The notes: generated by a model not told the origin, from the sequence alone. Counted from the stretch's first letter, positions 44,390 to 54,195 are shown. The stretch: 64,000 bases of DNA from CAZKWG01 sp964615375 (GCA_964615375.1 CAZTOW010000016.1:1-64000); one strand, 5' to 3'. Numbers and translations are program-made.

Positions 44390-47300
44390 TGGCGCACCAG
44401 CTCTTCGTAATAGCGCTGTTTGAGCGCCTGGTACTCGTCGGGGACCTCCGCCTCCATGCCCTCCAGCAGCGCGCGCCGGTAGGCCTCGGGGGTCTGGAAG
44501 CTCTCCGGGGCGGGGATCTCGATCTGGCGCTGGCCCACCTGCTGCTGGCTGTCCTGGCCGCCGCGGGACTGTCCGCCCTCCTTGTCGCCGCCGCGCCCCT
44601 GCATCTGCTGCATGGCGGCCTGCATCTGGCGCGCCTCCTGCTGCTGCTGCTGGAGGATGCGACGCGCGGCCCCCACCTGATCGGCGGCGTGGCGCTGGTT
44701 GCCCTCCCCACCCAGCGCGTCTCCCTCCTCCAGCGCGCCCTGGGCCTGCTCCATCGCCGCGCCCGCCTGCTCCATGGCCCGCTGCGCGCTCCCGTCGCCG
44801 GTGGGCATGGCCCGCTCGGCCGCCTGCACGTCCTGGGCGAGCTTCTGCTCGCGCGAGCGAAGCTCCCCCTGCTTGCCGGCGAGCTCGCGGGCCTTGCGCT
44901 GGAGCTCCGGGCTCATCGAGACGTTCTGGCGCTGGAGCTCGTCGAGGATCTTCTGGATCTCGGCCAGCGCCGGGGCCATGGCCTGGAGATCGCTGGCCGC
45001 CAGCGGCACCCCCGGCGGCACGGGATCGCCCCCGCCGCGGGGCCGGGTGCGCTCGTTCTCCACCTGATCGCTGGCCATGCGGTGCTGGAGCTGGGCCGAC
45101 TCCAGCGCCTCCATCGAGCGCTCGACGTCCCGCGCCCGCACCGCCCCCTGAAGGTCCTGGCTGGCCGCGCAGGTCATGTCCAGCTTGCGGATGGCCCCCG
45201 CGCGCCAGCCCGCGCCCACCTCCGGTCTGCCCGCCGCGTCACAGGCCAGGGTCGAGGCGCGCGCCGCGAGCGGATCGAGCTTCTCCCAGGCGCTCACGAC
45301 CTTCTGGACGCCCTGCCCCTCCTGCTCCCGCGTCCGGGCCAGCTCGTCGGCCAGCGCGTCCTGGTCCTTCTCCAGCTGCTGGAGGTCGCTGTCGAGCTGC
45401 TTCATGCGCTGCGCCAGCTCGTCGTCGGTCTCCTGGGAGGCGGCGAGCTGCTCGTTGAGCCCGTCGGCCATCTGGGAGAGCATCTCGGAGAGGCGCTCGA
45501 TCATCTCGCGGGCCTCCTCCATGCGACCCTCGGCGATGGCGGCACGGATCTCGGACATCATGTCGTGGGCCTCGCGGGCGCGGGAGTTCACGAACTCCTT
45601 GAGCTGCCCCTCGGCCAGGCGCGCGGCCTCCTCCTGGAGGCGCTGCATGAGGCGCTCGAGCTGATCGAGGCGGGACAGCAGCTCGGACTGGCTCGCGTCC
45701 GTGTTGGTGAGCTCGAGCAGCTCGCTCGCCTCCTGCGCCAGCTCCTCGGCCCGCTCCGCCACCTTCTGGAGGGCGTCGGCCCGCAGCAGCGAGTCCAGCA
45801 TCCAGACCGCCATCTCCAGGCTCGCCACCTGCTGCGCGTGGAGATCGGCGAAGGTCGCCAGATCCCGGTCGCTGGCCGAGCGCCCCGAGCTCGGGTCGAA
45901 GGCCGTCTGCGTGAAGCGCAGCAGGCGGGCGGCGCTCTCCAGCACGCGCTGGACCAGGGTGCCGTCGATGCCGTCGGGCACCTCCCCGCGCCACTGGTCC
46001 TCCACGATCTCGCGCACCCGGTCCAGGCGGGGGCGGGCGCGCTCCCCCCAGCGGCTCATCGCCTCGTTGTCGTCGCCCGGCGGCATGGGATCCTCGAGGA
46101 AGTCCGCCAGCGCCACCAGGAGCGCGTCGCGCAGCGCGAGGTGGTACTGCGCCAGGCGCGCCCCCCGCCCTCGCGGCCCCACCACGCTCAGCTTCACGTC
46201 CGGCGAGCTGCCCCGCTTGCTGCCCGCCTGCGGGTCGTTGTCCCAGGCCACCACCCGCAGGGTCGCCTCGTCCCCCGGGCGCAGCCCGAGCTCACGCGGG
46301 GTCTTGCCGAGCTGACCCGCCAACGCCCGCGAGATGTCGATGGGGTCGCGCAGCTCCTGCTCGGTGACCTTGCCGTCCTGCTCCAGCTCGATGGTCACCC
46401 GGTCCACGCCGTAGTCGTCCGTGGCCTGCCAGCCCAGATCGATGGTCTGGTCCACGGCGCTCTCCACCGCGGAGCGCTGCGTGGTGACCACCGGGGGCGC
46501 GTCGGCCTCCACCTCGATGCGGTAGTCCGAGCTGCTGCGCGCCTCCCGCCCGGCGAAGAGCAGGAAGCGCCAGGTCCCCTCCCCCTCCACCACCAGGGTC
46601 GCCGACAGGTCGCGCCCGCCCTTCAGCTCGGCGTCCACCGGGGGGCGCTCGTAGCTCTGGATCGCGGCGGCCTCGAAGGGCTCCGCCGTGCGGGCCGTGA
46701 TCGTGACCTGCGTGCCCGGCGGCGCGTGGATCGTGCCGTCGGAGTTGGGGATCTCGATGGGCTCGAGCCCGGTGTAGTCCGGGTAGACATAGTAGAGGAC
46801 GATGTCGCCCACCAGCGCGCGCTCGCCCTTCTGCACGGGCTCGGCCGCGGCCAGCCGCACGGTGGCGGAGTTGCCCGACCACAGCGCCGCCATCGCCTCC
46901 GCCGGCCCGACGGGCAACACCACGCCCGCCAGCAGCGAGATCAGCGCGACCCCGCCCAGCAGCGCCCCCGCCGGCCGCAGCGCCCGCGCCGGCCAGACCG
47001 CCGCCGGCGCCACCGCCTCGCTCAGCGCCCGCGCCTGTCCCAGGGCCCGCGCCCACAGCGCCGTGGAGAAGCGCGCCGTGCCCGCCTCCACCTCCGGCGC
47101 CCGCTCCACCGAGGTCAGGAGCCGGCTGCGCAGCGCGGGCACCACCCGCTCCAGCCGCCGCGCCTGCTCCAGCAGATCCCCGGCCGCCCGCCAGCGCCGC
47201 AGCAGCGGCAGGGCGAAGGCGAACCAGCACAGCAGCCCGCCCACGCCCACCACCCAGCCCAGCGCCGGGACCCGCCCCAGCCCCGCGCTCAGCAGCGCGC

Positions 47301-47427
47301 TGGCCAGCACGGTCGTCCCCAGGAGCGCGGCGAGCACCTGCAGCGCCGCCCGCGCCGCCAGCAGCAGGCGCTCACGAGCGCCGAGCCTGCCCAGGTGGTG
47401 CCGCAACGCTCGCAGATCCTGTTCCAT
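44386..47427 (-). CDS. DUF4175 family membrane protein with long coiled coil
   Basis: 1013 residues from the ATG at 47427. Two N-terminal membrane helices (about 25-70) and a third near 150-170 precede a large periplasmic beta-domain region (about 200-400). From about 460 to 930 the protein is mostly Glu/Gln/Arg-rich coiled coil, including a Gln-rich tract (ILQQQQQEARQMQAAMQQMQ). The layout fits DUF4175, found in Alphaproteobacteria and Myxococcota and often near MoxR/DUF58/VWA genes, as here. It is embedded in an operon between a GT39-like gene and the secreted peptidase. A scaffold role in the envelope is inferred. Confidence 0.82.
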   Translation of the reverse strand: MEQDLRALRHHLGRLGARERLLLAARAALQVLAALLGTTVLASALLSAGLGRVPALGWVVGVGGLLCWFAFALPLLRRWRAAGDLLEQARRLERVVPALRSRLLTSVERAPEVEAGTARFSTALWARALGQARALSEAVAPAAVWPARALRPAGALLGGVALISLLAGVVLPVGPAEAMAALWSGNSATVRLAAAEPVQKGERALVGDIVLYYVYPDYTGLEPIEIPNSDGTIHAPPGTQVTITARTAEPFEAAAIQSYERPPVDAELKGGRDLSATLVVEGEGTWRFLLFAGREARSSSDYRIEVEADAPPVVTTQRSAVESAVDQTIDLGWQATDDYGVDRVTIELEQDGKVTEQELRDPIDISRALAGQLGKTPRELGLRPGDEATLRVVAWDNDPQAGSKRGSSPDVKLSVVGPRGRGARLAQYHLALRDALLVALADFLEDPMPPGDDNEAMSRWGERARPRLDRVREIVEDQWRGEVPDGIDGTLVQRVLESAARLLRFTQTAFDPSSGRSASDRDLATFADLHAQQVASLEMAVWMLDSLLRADALQKVAERAEELAQEASELLELTNTDASQSELLSRLDQLERLMQRLQEEAARLAEGQLKEFVNSRAREAHDMMSEIRAAIAEGRMEEAREMIERLSEMLSQMADGLNEQLAASQETDDELAQRMKQLDSDLQQLEKDQDALADELARTREQEGQGVQKVVSAWEKLDPLAARASTLACDAAGRPEVGAGWRAGAIRKLDMTCAASQDLQGAVRARDVERSMEALESAQLQHRMASDQVENERTRPRGGGDPVPPGVPLAASDLQAMAPALAEIQKILDELQRQNVSMSPELQRKARELAGKQGELRSREQKLAQDVQAAERAMPTGDGSAQRAMEQAGAAMEQAQGALEEGDALGGEGNQRHAADQVGAARRILQQQQQEARQMQAAMQQMQGRGGDKEGGQSRGGQDSQQQVGQRQIEIPAPESFQTPEAYRRALLEGMEAEVPDEYQALKQRYYEELVRQ

Positions 47428-47432
47428 GGTCC

Positions 47433-48986
47433 TCAGGGGATGACGGCGTCCAGGCGTGGCGCGAAGAGCGGGAGCCCCGGGCCGCAGCAACGCCTCCGCC
47501 CCACGTCCATCACCAGACAGGCATAGCCCGACCGGGGCTCCTCCACCACCGCCACCGGGCTCAGCTCGAAGAGGTGGGAGACCCTCAGGGCCCGATCGCG
47601 CACCCCCCGGCTGGACCAGCGCCAGTCGGCCGCGTCCAGGCACCAGTGCAGGCAGCCGTCCTCGCCGCGCAGCGCGTCGGCCTCCGCGGGATCCCACAGG
47701 TTGAAGTGCGAGGAGAGCGGGGCCGCCGCGATCCGCTCGTCCTCGGAGACGAAGCCGCAGCGCCCGTCCACCGGCGAGCGCCCCGCAGGGGGCGGTCGCG
47801 AGACCGTGGTCCGCGGGAGCCCGCCGTAGTCCCCCCGCTCGAGCATCGCGGCGAAGGCGGCCTCCGAGCCCTCATAACGCCCGCGCAGGTCCACCAGCTC
47901 CCGGCCCAGGAGCAGGACCGCCAGGGCCGGGACCAGCAGCGCCCGCCGCCCGAAGGCCACGCCCCCCGCCGCCAGGCACCAGAGGATCCCCGGCAGCAGG
48001 GTCAGGGCGTGGCGCTCGCCGAGATCGTCGAAGGTGGCCAGGATCAGGTGCGCGGCCAGGCTCCCCGCCGCCATCGCCGCCCCCCGGCTCGGCCAGCGCG
48101 TCCAGGCCAGCACGGCCCCCGCCGCCACCAGCACCAGCCCCGGCGCCGATCCCAGCCGCCCGAGCTGCGCCGTCCAGAAGGTGTTCATGGCCAGGGCCAG
48201 GAGCCGCTCCCCCTCGCCCGGGGTCCCGCCGCCCAGCAGGGGCAGCACCGCCCCCAGCCCGACCAGCCCGCCCAGACCCAGCGCCGGCCACAGCCTCCAG
48301 GCCAGGCCCGGCCGGCACAGCCCCAGCAGCCCCAGCGGCGCCGCCACCACCCCCGACTCCAGCCGGCAGGCCATCGCCAGCCCCAGCGCCCCGCCCGCCA
48401 GCCAGCACAGCGCGCGCTCCCGCTCCCCCTCGGGCTCCGCCACCAGCGCGGCGACGGCCAGCGTCGCCAGGCAGATCAGCAGGTGCGGCGCGATGACGTT
48501 GTAGGCGCTGCTCGACCAGGCGGCGTGCGCCGGGTGGATCATCAGCAGGCCCGCCGCGATCCAGCCCGCCGCCGGCCGGCTCAGCAGGCCCACCGCCCGC
48601 GCCAGGACCCCCGCCGACGCCAGGCCCAGCAGCGTGGAGAAGAGCAGAGGCACCTGCGGCGAACGCGGCAGCACCCTGCCCAGCGCGAACCAGAGCGCCT
48701 GCATCGCCGGGTAGAGCGTGGTGTCCCCCTGGGCGAGCGCGCGCTGGCCCAGGAAGAGGTCGAGGTACTCCGCCTCGTGCCCCTCGTAGCGGTGCCCGGC
48801 CAGGGAGGGGACGAAGAAGAGCCGCACCCCCAGGCCCAGCCCCAGGAGCCCCAGCGCCATCGCCAGGCTCCGCCGATCCGGCCGCGCCCACAGCCGCGGC
48901 CCCGCCCGGACCAGCGCCGCCAAGGTCCACAGCGCCGCCAGCCCCGGCAGCACCCAGGCCCCCGCCCAGTGCAGCAGCGGGCTCAC
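47433..48986 (-). CDS. polytopic membrane protein, GT39/ArnT-like glycosyltransferase
   Basis: 517 residues from the GTG at 48986, which overlaps the preceding stop (GTGA); a GTG at 49007 is also in frame. About ten membrane helices. The first periplasmic loop has RYEGHEAEYLDLFLGQRALAQGD, the acidic motif place of the dolichyl-phosphomannose-type (PMT/ArnT) transferases, and a helix with MIHPAHAAWSSSAYN. The C-terminal 150 residues form a soluble Cys-containing periplasmic domain. It probably transfers sugar from a polyprenyl-phosphate donor. It is paired with another such protein upstream. Confidence 0.75.
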   Translation of the reverse strand: MSPLLHWAGAWVLPGLAALWTLAALVRAGPRLWARPDRRSLAMALGLLGLGLGVRLFFVPSLAGHRYEGHEAEYLDLFLGQRALAQGDTTLYPAMQALWFALGRVLPRSPQVPLLFSTLLGLASAGVLARAVGLLSRPAAGWIAAGLLMIHPAHAAWSSSAYNVIAPHLLICLATLAVAALVAEPEGERERALCWLAGGALGLAMACRLESGVVAAPLGLLGLCRPGLAWRLWPALGLGGLVGLGAVLPLLGGGTPGEGERLLALAMNTFWTAQLGRLGSAPGLVLVAAGAVLAWTRWPSRGAAMAAGSLAAHLILATFDDLGERHALTLLPGILWCLAAGGVAFGRRALLVPALAVLLLGRELVDLRGRYEGSEAAFAAMLERGDYGGLPRTTVSRPPPAGRSPVDGRCGFVSEDERIAAAPLSSHFNLWDPAEADALRGEDGCLHWCLDAADWRWSSRGVRDRALRVSHLFELSPVAVVEEPRSGYACLVMDVGRRRCCGPGLPLFAPRLDAVIP

Positions 48987-50416
48987 CTCCTGCCCTCCAC
49001 CCGCCACAGCAGGTCGGGGCCCAGCTCGCCCTCCACCGGGACGCTGCGCTCCTCGAAGACGTAGGGCCGGAGCGTCAGACGCAGGTCATCGACCAGGCCC
49101 TCGGCGGGGGCGTGATCGTAGAGCACCACCCAGATCCGACCGCCGGTCTCGAATGTGGCGGCCGCCGCCGCGTCGAAGCTCTGGAGGTCCAGCGTCGTGC
49201 TCGCGTGGACGACGCGCCCCTGCGTGCGGCGCGGCGCCCCGGCGCGCGGATCGGTGTACTCGAAGCCGGGCAGCGCCTCGCGCGACCACGCCGTCCAGGG
49301 CGAGAGCCTCCACAGCGTCGGGCTGAGGTCGCTCTTGTCGTCGTCGGGCAGCAGCGCGGGCGCCACGAGCCAGATCCGGTCCCCCGGCCGGCTCTCCCGC
49401 CAGGCGAGGTCCACACCCCGGGTCGTGGCCTGATCCCGGGCCAGCGCCTGCAACGCCGCGATCTCGTCGGCGCCCGCCCGCGCCCCGCGCAGCAGGCACA
49501 AGGCCACCACCAGCCGTCCCACCCAGGGTCGCCCCGCCCAGGGCAGCTCCACCGCCCGCGCCAGACCCAACGCCAGGGGAGGCCCGAAGAGCAGCAGGTA
49601 GGGGAACTGGTGCGCCGCCGCCGCCCCGCCCGCCACCGCGACCAGCAGGGCCAACGCCAACGGCGCCGTGGCCGCCAGCGCCGCCCCCCGCAGCCCGATC
49701 AGCGCCACGAGCCCGAGCGCCACCCCCTCTGGCCCCACCCGCCGCGCCGCCTCCTCCGCCCAGCCCAGGGCCCCGCTCCCGTCGAGCCCGCCCTGCTCCC
49801 AGCTCGAGCCCCACAGGATCCGCCGCAGCGCCCCCGCTCCCACCGGCAGGAGCCCCAGCAGCGCCGCCCCCAGCGCCGCCCCGGCCTCGCGCCGCCCCAG
49901 CCCGCGCGCCCTCCAGGCCAGCACGCCCAGGCCCCCCAGGCCGGCGAGCACATGCGACCACCCCGCCAGCGCCACCGCCGCCCCCAGCGCCAGGGGAGGC
50001 CCCTCGGCCAGGGCCAGGACCAGGGCCAGCGAGAAGACCGCCAGCGGGTAATTGTTGACCTCCGCCGCGTAGGCGAGCTGGAGCGGGCTCGTCGCCAGGG
50101 CCAGCGCCGCCACCGCCCCGCCGACCCTCCCCAGCGCGCGCACCGCCCCGTAGCTCGCCGCCAGCGAGAGCCCGATCCACAGCGCGGGCGCGGGCCAGAT
50201 CCGGTCCACCCCGTAGAGCAGCGCGGCGTGGAGCGGCGGGTGCAGGCCCACCCAGGTCGCCACCGCCTGCCCCAGCTCCCCCGCGTCCAGCGCCCGGTGT
50301 ACGGGCTCCAGGTAGGCCGCGTAGGCCAGGGTGATCTCGTCCCAGCGCGCCGGGCCGCGCAGGAGCCGCAGCAGGAGGCCCAGCAGCAGCGCCCCCGCCA
50401 GCGCCGCCCGCCTCAT
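48983..50416 (-). CDS. polytopic membrane protein, GT39/PMT-like glycosyltransferase
   Basis: 477 residues from the ATG at 50416, overlapping the histidine kinase stop (ATGA). Around ten membrane helices. The first loop reads RWDEITLAYAAYLEPVHRALDAG followed by WVGLHPPLHAALLY: the acidic DE pair and HPPL motif are typical of GT39/GT83-type transferases that use lipid-linked sugars at the outer face of the inner membrane. The C-terminal 130 residues are periplasmic. With the next gene it forms a tandem of related but diverged transferases. Confidence 0.8.
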   Translation of the reverse strand: MRRAALAGALLLGLLLRLLRGPARWDEITLAYAAYLEPVHRALDAGELGQAVATWVGLHPPLHAALLYGVDRIWPAPALWIGLSLAASYGAVRALGRVGGAVAALALATSPLQLAYAAEVNNYPLAVFSLALVLALAEGPPLALGAAVALAGWSHVLAGLGGLGVLAWRARGLGRREAGAALGAALLGLLPVGAGALRRILWGSSWEQGGLDGSGALGWAEEAARRVGPEGVALGLVALIGLRGAALAATAPLALALLVAVAGGAAAAHQFPYLLLFGPPLALGLARAVELPWAGRPWVGRLVVALCLLRGARAGADEIAALQALARDQATTRGVDLAWRESRPGDRIWLVAPALLPDDDKSDLSPTLWRLSPWTAWSREALPGFEYTDPRAGAPRRTQGRVVHASTTLDLQSFDAAAAATFETGGRIWVVLYDHAPAEGLVDDLRLTLRPYVFEERSVPVEGELGPDLLWRVEGRR

Positions 50417-51945
50417 GTCCCCGCCTCGTCCACCGGGAGCACGATGCGCAGGCAGGCTCCGCCACCCTCCAGGTTCTCCGCCGTGATCCGACCACCCGCA
50501 CCCTCGACCACCTGCTGGCACATGGCCAGGCCCAGGCCCGTGCCCTTGCCCATGGCCTTGGTCGTGTAGAAGGGCTCGAAGGCGTGCTGGAGCGCGTCCG
50601 GCCCGAAGCCCGGCCCGTTGTCCTCGCAACGCAGCTCCAGCTCCGGCCGCTCGCCGCCGCTCAGCAGCCGCGCGCGCAGCCGCACCTCGCCCGCCACCCC
50701 TCCACCCTGGGTGCGCCCCTCGTGCAGCGCGTCGGCGGCGTTGAGGAGGAGGTTGACCACGACCTGATGGAGCTTGTCCCGCTCCATCCGCACGCTGGGG
50801 AGCTCGTCGGCGGCCTCCACCTCCACGCGCACCCCGCGCAGGGCGGGGACGGCGCCCACGGTCGCAGCGGCCTCGCGGAGCACGGCGGCGGGGGAGACCA
50901 GCTCGCTCTGGCCGGTGCCGGCGCGGGCGTAGTCCAGGAGCTGGCGCAGGGTGCGGTGGATGCGCTCCAGCTCGCGCCGGCTGCGCGCCACCAGATCGCG
51001 CTCGGCCGCGGCGTCCCGCGGGCCAGGGTCCTCCAGGCTCTCCGCCAGCAGCTCCTGGAAGCCCAGCACGGCCGTCAGCGGGTTGCCGATCTCGTGGGCC
51101 AGGCCCGCGGCGATGCGACCCACGCCCGCCAGCTTCTCCGAGCGGATCAGCGCGGCCTGGGCGCGGGCGATCTCGGCGTTGGCCCTGCGCAGGTGCGCGA
51201 CCTGACGCCGCGTGCGCCTGCGGTAGCGGCGGAGCGAGCGGCTGAGGCCGTTCAGGTCGTCGCGCAGCTCCATGAGCTCGGCGGGCGCGGAGAGCTGGAG
51301 CTGGTGGCCGAACTGCCCCTGGGCGATGCGCCGGGTGCCGTCGCGCAGGGCCTGGATGGGGCGCACGAGGTTTCGCCGCAGCCACACCCAGCCGGAGAAG
51401 AAGAGCACCGGGAGAAGGCCGAGGGTGGGCACCATCAACGCCGCGCCCAGGCTCAGGCCCGAGAGCAACCGACCTTGAACCGGCAGGCGCACCCGCAGCG
51501 CCGCCCTCCCGTCCAGGCCCACCGGGCTCGTCACCACCACCGCCTCCGGCAGCCAGCGCGGCCCCAGCCGGGCGGTGGTCTGCTCCCCGTGCTCCAGGGC
51601 GGCGCGCAGCGCGGGATCCAGGCTCGCGGGGGGACCGCCCTGGGCGGACGCGATGAGCTCTCCCGAGGGACCGACCAGGTAGAGCTCGTCCGCGCGCAGC
51701 GAGCTCGACTGCAGGCCCGTGAGCAGGGCAGGATCCAGCGCCCCGTCCCCGCTCGCGCTCAGCACGCCGTCCAGCAGCTCGGTGTAGGAGAGCGCCACGC
51801 CGAGCTGGCGCTCCGCCTCCACCTGGGCGGCGACGAGGCCGAGGGGCAGCGTGGACACGACCATCGTAGCGACCAGGAGCAGCGTCAACGCCCCTGCGCT
51901 CTCGGCCCACACGCCCTTCCTGCGTCCCTGCACGCGACCACGCAT
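50413..51945 (-). CDS. sensor histidine kinase (orphan)
   Basis: 510 residues. Membrane helices at about 16-40 and 164-188 enclose a periplasmic sensor region. HAMP-like linker (about 188-240), then HisKA with phospho-acceptor His284 in AAGLAHEIGNPLTAVLGF, and HATPase_c with N box (VVNLLLNAADAL), G1 (DNGPGFG) and G2 (GKGTGLGLAMCQQVVEGAGG). No response regulator is encoded in the window, so its partner is elsewhere. It follows lexA by 27 bases and leads into two membrane glycosyltransferase-like genes with overlapping codons. Confidence 0.93.
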   Translation of the reverse strand: MRGRVQGRRKGVWAESAGALTLLLVATMVVSTLPLGLVAAQVEAERQLGVALSYTELLDGVLSASGDGALDPALLTGLQSSSLRADELYLVGPSGELIASAQGGPPASLDPALRAALEHGEQTTARLGPRWLPEAVVVTSPVGLDGRAALRVRLPVQGRLLSGLSLGAALMVPTLGLLPVLFFSGWVWLRRNLVRPIQALRDGTRRIAQGQFGHQLQLSAPAELMELRDDLNGLSRSLRRYRRRTRRQVAHLRRANAEIARAQAALIRSEKLAGVGRIAAGLAHEIGNPLTAVLGFQELLAESLEDPGPRDAAAERDLVARSRRELERIHRTLRQLLDYARAGTGQSELVSPAAVLREAAATVGAVPALRGVRVEVEAADELPSVRMERDKLHQVVVNLLLNAADALHEGRTQGGGVAGEVRLRARLLSGGERPELELRCEDNGPGFGPDALQHAFEPFYTTKAMGKGTGLGLAMCQQVVEGAGGRITAENLEGGGACLRIVLPVDEAGT

Positions 51946-51972
51946 ACCACACGCGGTCGCGCGCGGCGGAGA

Positions 51973-52608
51973 TCACTGGTAGCGGCGGTACACTCCGACC
52001 ACCACGCCCTGGATGCCCGTGGGGCGCCCAGCCTCGATCCAGATGGCCGACATCGTCGAGTTGGCCGGCTGCAGGCGCACCCGCTCGCCCTCCTTGAAGT
52101 AGAACTTCACCGTCGCGTCCCCATCGACCAGCGCGACCACGATGTCGCCGTTCCGGGCGTTCTCCTGCTGGCGCACGATCACGTAGTCGCCGTCGTGGAT
52201 CCCCTCCTCGATCATCGACTCGCCGCGCACCCGCAGGGCGAAGACGGTGCTGTTGGCCGGGATGAGGGAGCGGTCCAGGTGCAGGGTCTTCTCGTAGTTC
52301 TCCTCCGCCAGGATGGGAGAGCCCGCCGCCACCGACCCGAGCAGGGGCACCGGGACCACCGCGCTGCGCCGCACGGAGCGCGCCTTGCTGGTGAGCTGGA
52401 TGCCGCGCGCGAGACCGCCGGGCGAGCCGCCCACCTTCTTCAGGTAGCCCTTCTTGATGAGCGCCTTGACGTGATCCGCCACGCCGTTGGTGGACGCGAT
52501 GCCGAGCGCGTCGCCGATCTCCCGGTAGGTGGGCGGGATGCCGCGCTGGGCCACGGTGGAGCAGATGAAGTCGACGACGTCGCGCTGGCGGGGGGAGAGG
52601 TCTTCCAT
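51973..52608 (-). CDS. lexA: LexA repressor
   Basis: 211 residues from the ATG at 52608, which fits the family N-terminus (LSPRQRDVVDFI). A winged helix (about 1-65, PPTYREIGDALGIASTNGVADHVKAL) is followed by the S24 self-cleaving domain: cleavage site Ala95-Gly96 (SVAAGSP), catalytic Ser131 (GESM) and Lys168 (TVKFYF). RecA-activated self-cleavage relieves repression of the SOS genes. No recA or polymerase gene is next to it. The operator is not obvious: the 530 bases upstream lack a classical LexA box. Confidence 0.96.
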   Translation of the reverse strand: MEDLSPRQRDVVDFICSTVAQRGIPPTYREIGDALGIASTNGVADHVKALIKKGYLKKVGGSPGGLARGIQLTSKARSVRRSAVVPVPLLGSVAAGSPILAEENYEKTLHLDRSLIPANSTVFALRVRGESMIEEGIHDGDYVIVRQQENARNGDIVVALVDGDATVKFYFKEGERVRLQPANSTMSAIWIEAGRPTGIQGVVVGVYRRYQ

Positions 52609-53139
52609 CCGGGACTCCCTTGAGTGGCTGGTGCAGGTGTGGATTCGACGCGGAGAACGCACGGCGCGCGCGAAGACACGACGAGCGAGAGGCCCGTCCG
52701 GCCAGCAGCTTCGTGCAGCCCTCCAAGATTCGCAGAGCAGATGTCCGTTAACGAAAATCCAGAAAGAGACGAAGGAACGTGAGAGAATGAGGCCGTCTGC
52801 ACCCCGAGACGAGGTGTGGACAGACGGGGAATGTGGCCGCCTGACTAGAGCAGGCACCCCGCATCCCTGATCATTTTTCCTGGTTCTACTTTAACCTCGA
52901 GTTCACACACTGCGCCCGAATGGAGCTTCCATCTGAAAAAGCGCCCTACCCATACTCAGAATAGGGGTATTTTTTCCGCGATCCTCCGAAATGGAAAGTC
53001 TAAGCCAAAAAATGGCGTTTGTTCAGCCTGAATAACTCTGAACTGGCCCGATCTCTCCGTCCGCCAGCCCATCATCGACGCGCGCCGCACGATCGGCGCT
53101 GAAGCGGTCTGCGCTCTCCAAGAGACCCGCTCCTGAGCC
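52609..53139. other. 530-bp AT-richer intergenic region upstream of lexA
   Basis: No ORF here is convincing. The part 52860-53045 is much richer in A and T than its surroundings. It contains TACCC (52947-52951) and GGGTA (52965-52969) followed by a T-run, a weak intrinsic-terminator shape on the plus strand, and a GTTCAG-N11-CTGAAC inverted repeat (53021-53043). The lexA promoter must lie in this region, but I could not place it. Confidence 0.5.
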
Positions 53140-54195
53140 TCAAGCAGCGCCCAGCGCCTGAACACCGCGCCAGATGAACGCGAGCCCCAGGGGGAGCAGA
53201 GCCAGCGAGAGCAGGAACCCGAGCCCCCGCCTCCCCCAGCCCACGCCCGCGCCGCGCCAGGCCCAGACCAGGCCCCGAAGCCCCAGGGCCGCCGCGCCGA
53301 GGCCGGCCCCCAGGTCGAAGCCGAGCGCCCCCCAGCCCGCCGCCGCCCCGAGGAGACCCGCCAGAACCAGCCCGAGCGCGGCCAGCAGCGCGCCCGTGGG
53401 CGCCCGCGAGACCGCCCCCACCGTCGCCCCCAGCCCGAGCAGCAGCCCGAGCGCGCGCGCCCCCCGCCGCCCCGCCTCCTGGAGCCCCCACCAGGGCGCG
53501 TCCGCCGCCCGCGCCGAGGCCGTCGCCATCGCCGCCTCCGCCCCCGCGGCGCCCCCGCCCAGGGCCTCCGCCCCCCGCAGCAGCGCCCGCCAGGCCGCCG
53601 GGCGCGCCTGGAAGGACACCCGCAGGTCCCGGCTCTCCTCCTCCATGCGCCACTGACCGCCGCGATCCCGCGCCAGCCCCCCGGCCCCGTCCCGCTCCCA
53701 CAGCGAGCAGTCGTCCACGATCAGCCCGTCGGAGACCAGCAGCTCCACGAGGAACAGGCTCGGCTCGTCGGGCAGGTTGCCGTTGACGATCTGGAGGGTG
53801 CGCGCCCCCTCGGGGAGGGTCGCGCTCAGGTGGAGCTGCGTGCTCACGAAGCGGGAGTCCGCCTCTCCCTTGGTCTTCCCCTGGTCCTCGCGCGCCCAGG
53901 CCACCGGCTGGCCGTCCACCAGCAGCCGCAGGCCCGCCATCAGCTCGGCGCTCAGCTCCGCCGTGTACACCTCCGTCGGCACCCCCGGGCGCGCGGCCTG
54001 CCAGGCCTTCAGCTCGTCGAGCACCTGAGCGGTGGGCAGCTCGACGAGGTAGTCGGCGCCGAGGCGTCCGGGCTCCAGCGCGAGCGTGAGCCGGTGCCCG
54101 CGCAGGTTGCTGCCCAGCGGGTGCGCGGCGGCGGGAGAGCTCAGGAGGCCGAGCGGGAGCGTGAGGAAGAGGGCCAGAGGGAGCAGGCGAGACAC
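53140..54195 (-). CDS. hypothetical membrane protein with periplasmic N-terminal domain
   Basis: 351 residues from a GTG at 54195 with GAGAGG upstream; a longer GTG start at 54255 would overlap the divergent gene. A signal peptide (LLPLALFLTLPLGLLSSPAAA) leads to HPLGSNLRGHRLTLALEPGRLGADYLVELP, a beta-rich periplasmic domain I associate with a myxobacterial family sometimes attached to HupE/UreJ-like membrane parts. The C-terminal 150 residues hold about four very Ala/Gly/Leu-rich helices. Function is unknown. Confidence 0.68.
   Translation of the reverse strand: MSRLLPLALFLTLPLGLLSSPAAAHPLGSNLRGHRLTLALEPGRLGADYLVELPTAQVLDELKAWQAARPGVPTEVYTAELSAELMAGLRLLVDGQPVAWAREDQGKTKGEADSRFVSTQLHLSATLPEGARTLQIVNGNLPDEPSLFLVELLVSDGLIVDDCSLWERDGAGGLARDRGGQWRMEEESRDLRVSFQARPAAWRALLRGAEALGGGAAGAEAAMATASARAADAPWWGLQEAGRRGARALGLLLGLGATVGAVSRAPTGALLAALGLVLAGLLGAAAGWGALGFDLGAGLGAAALGLRGLVWAWRGAGVGWGRRGLGFLLSLALLPLGLAFIWRGVQALGAA

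Noticed and set aside
44689..47526. 945-codon plus-strand open frame
   Set aside because: Antisense to the DUF4175 gene, which has membrane helices, coiled coils and operon spacing in its favour.
52956..53165. 69-codon minus-strand ORF upstream of lexA
   Set aside because: No ribosome site, no recognisable motif, and it overlaps the AT-rich control region and the end of the next gene.
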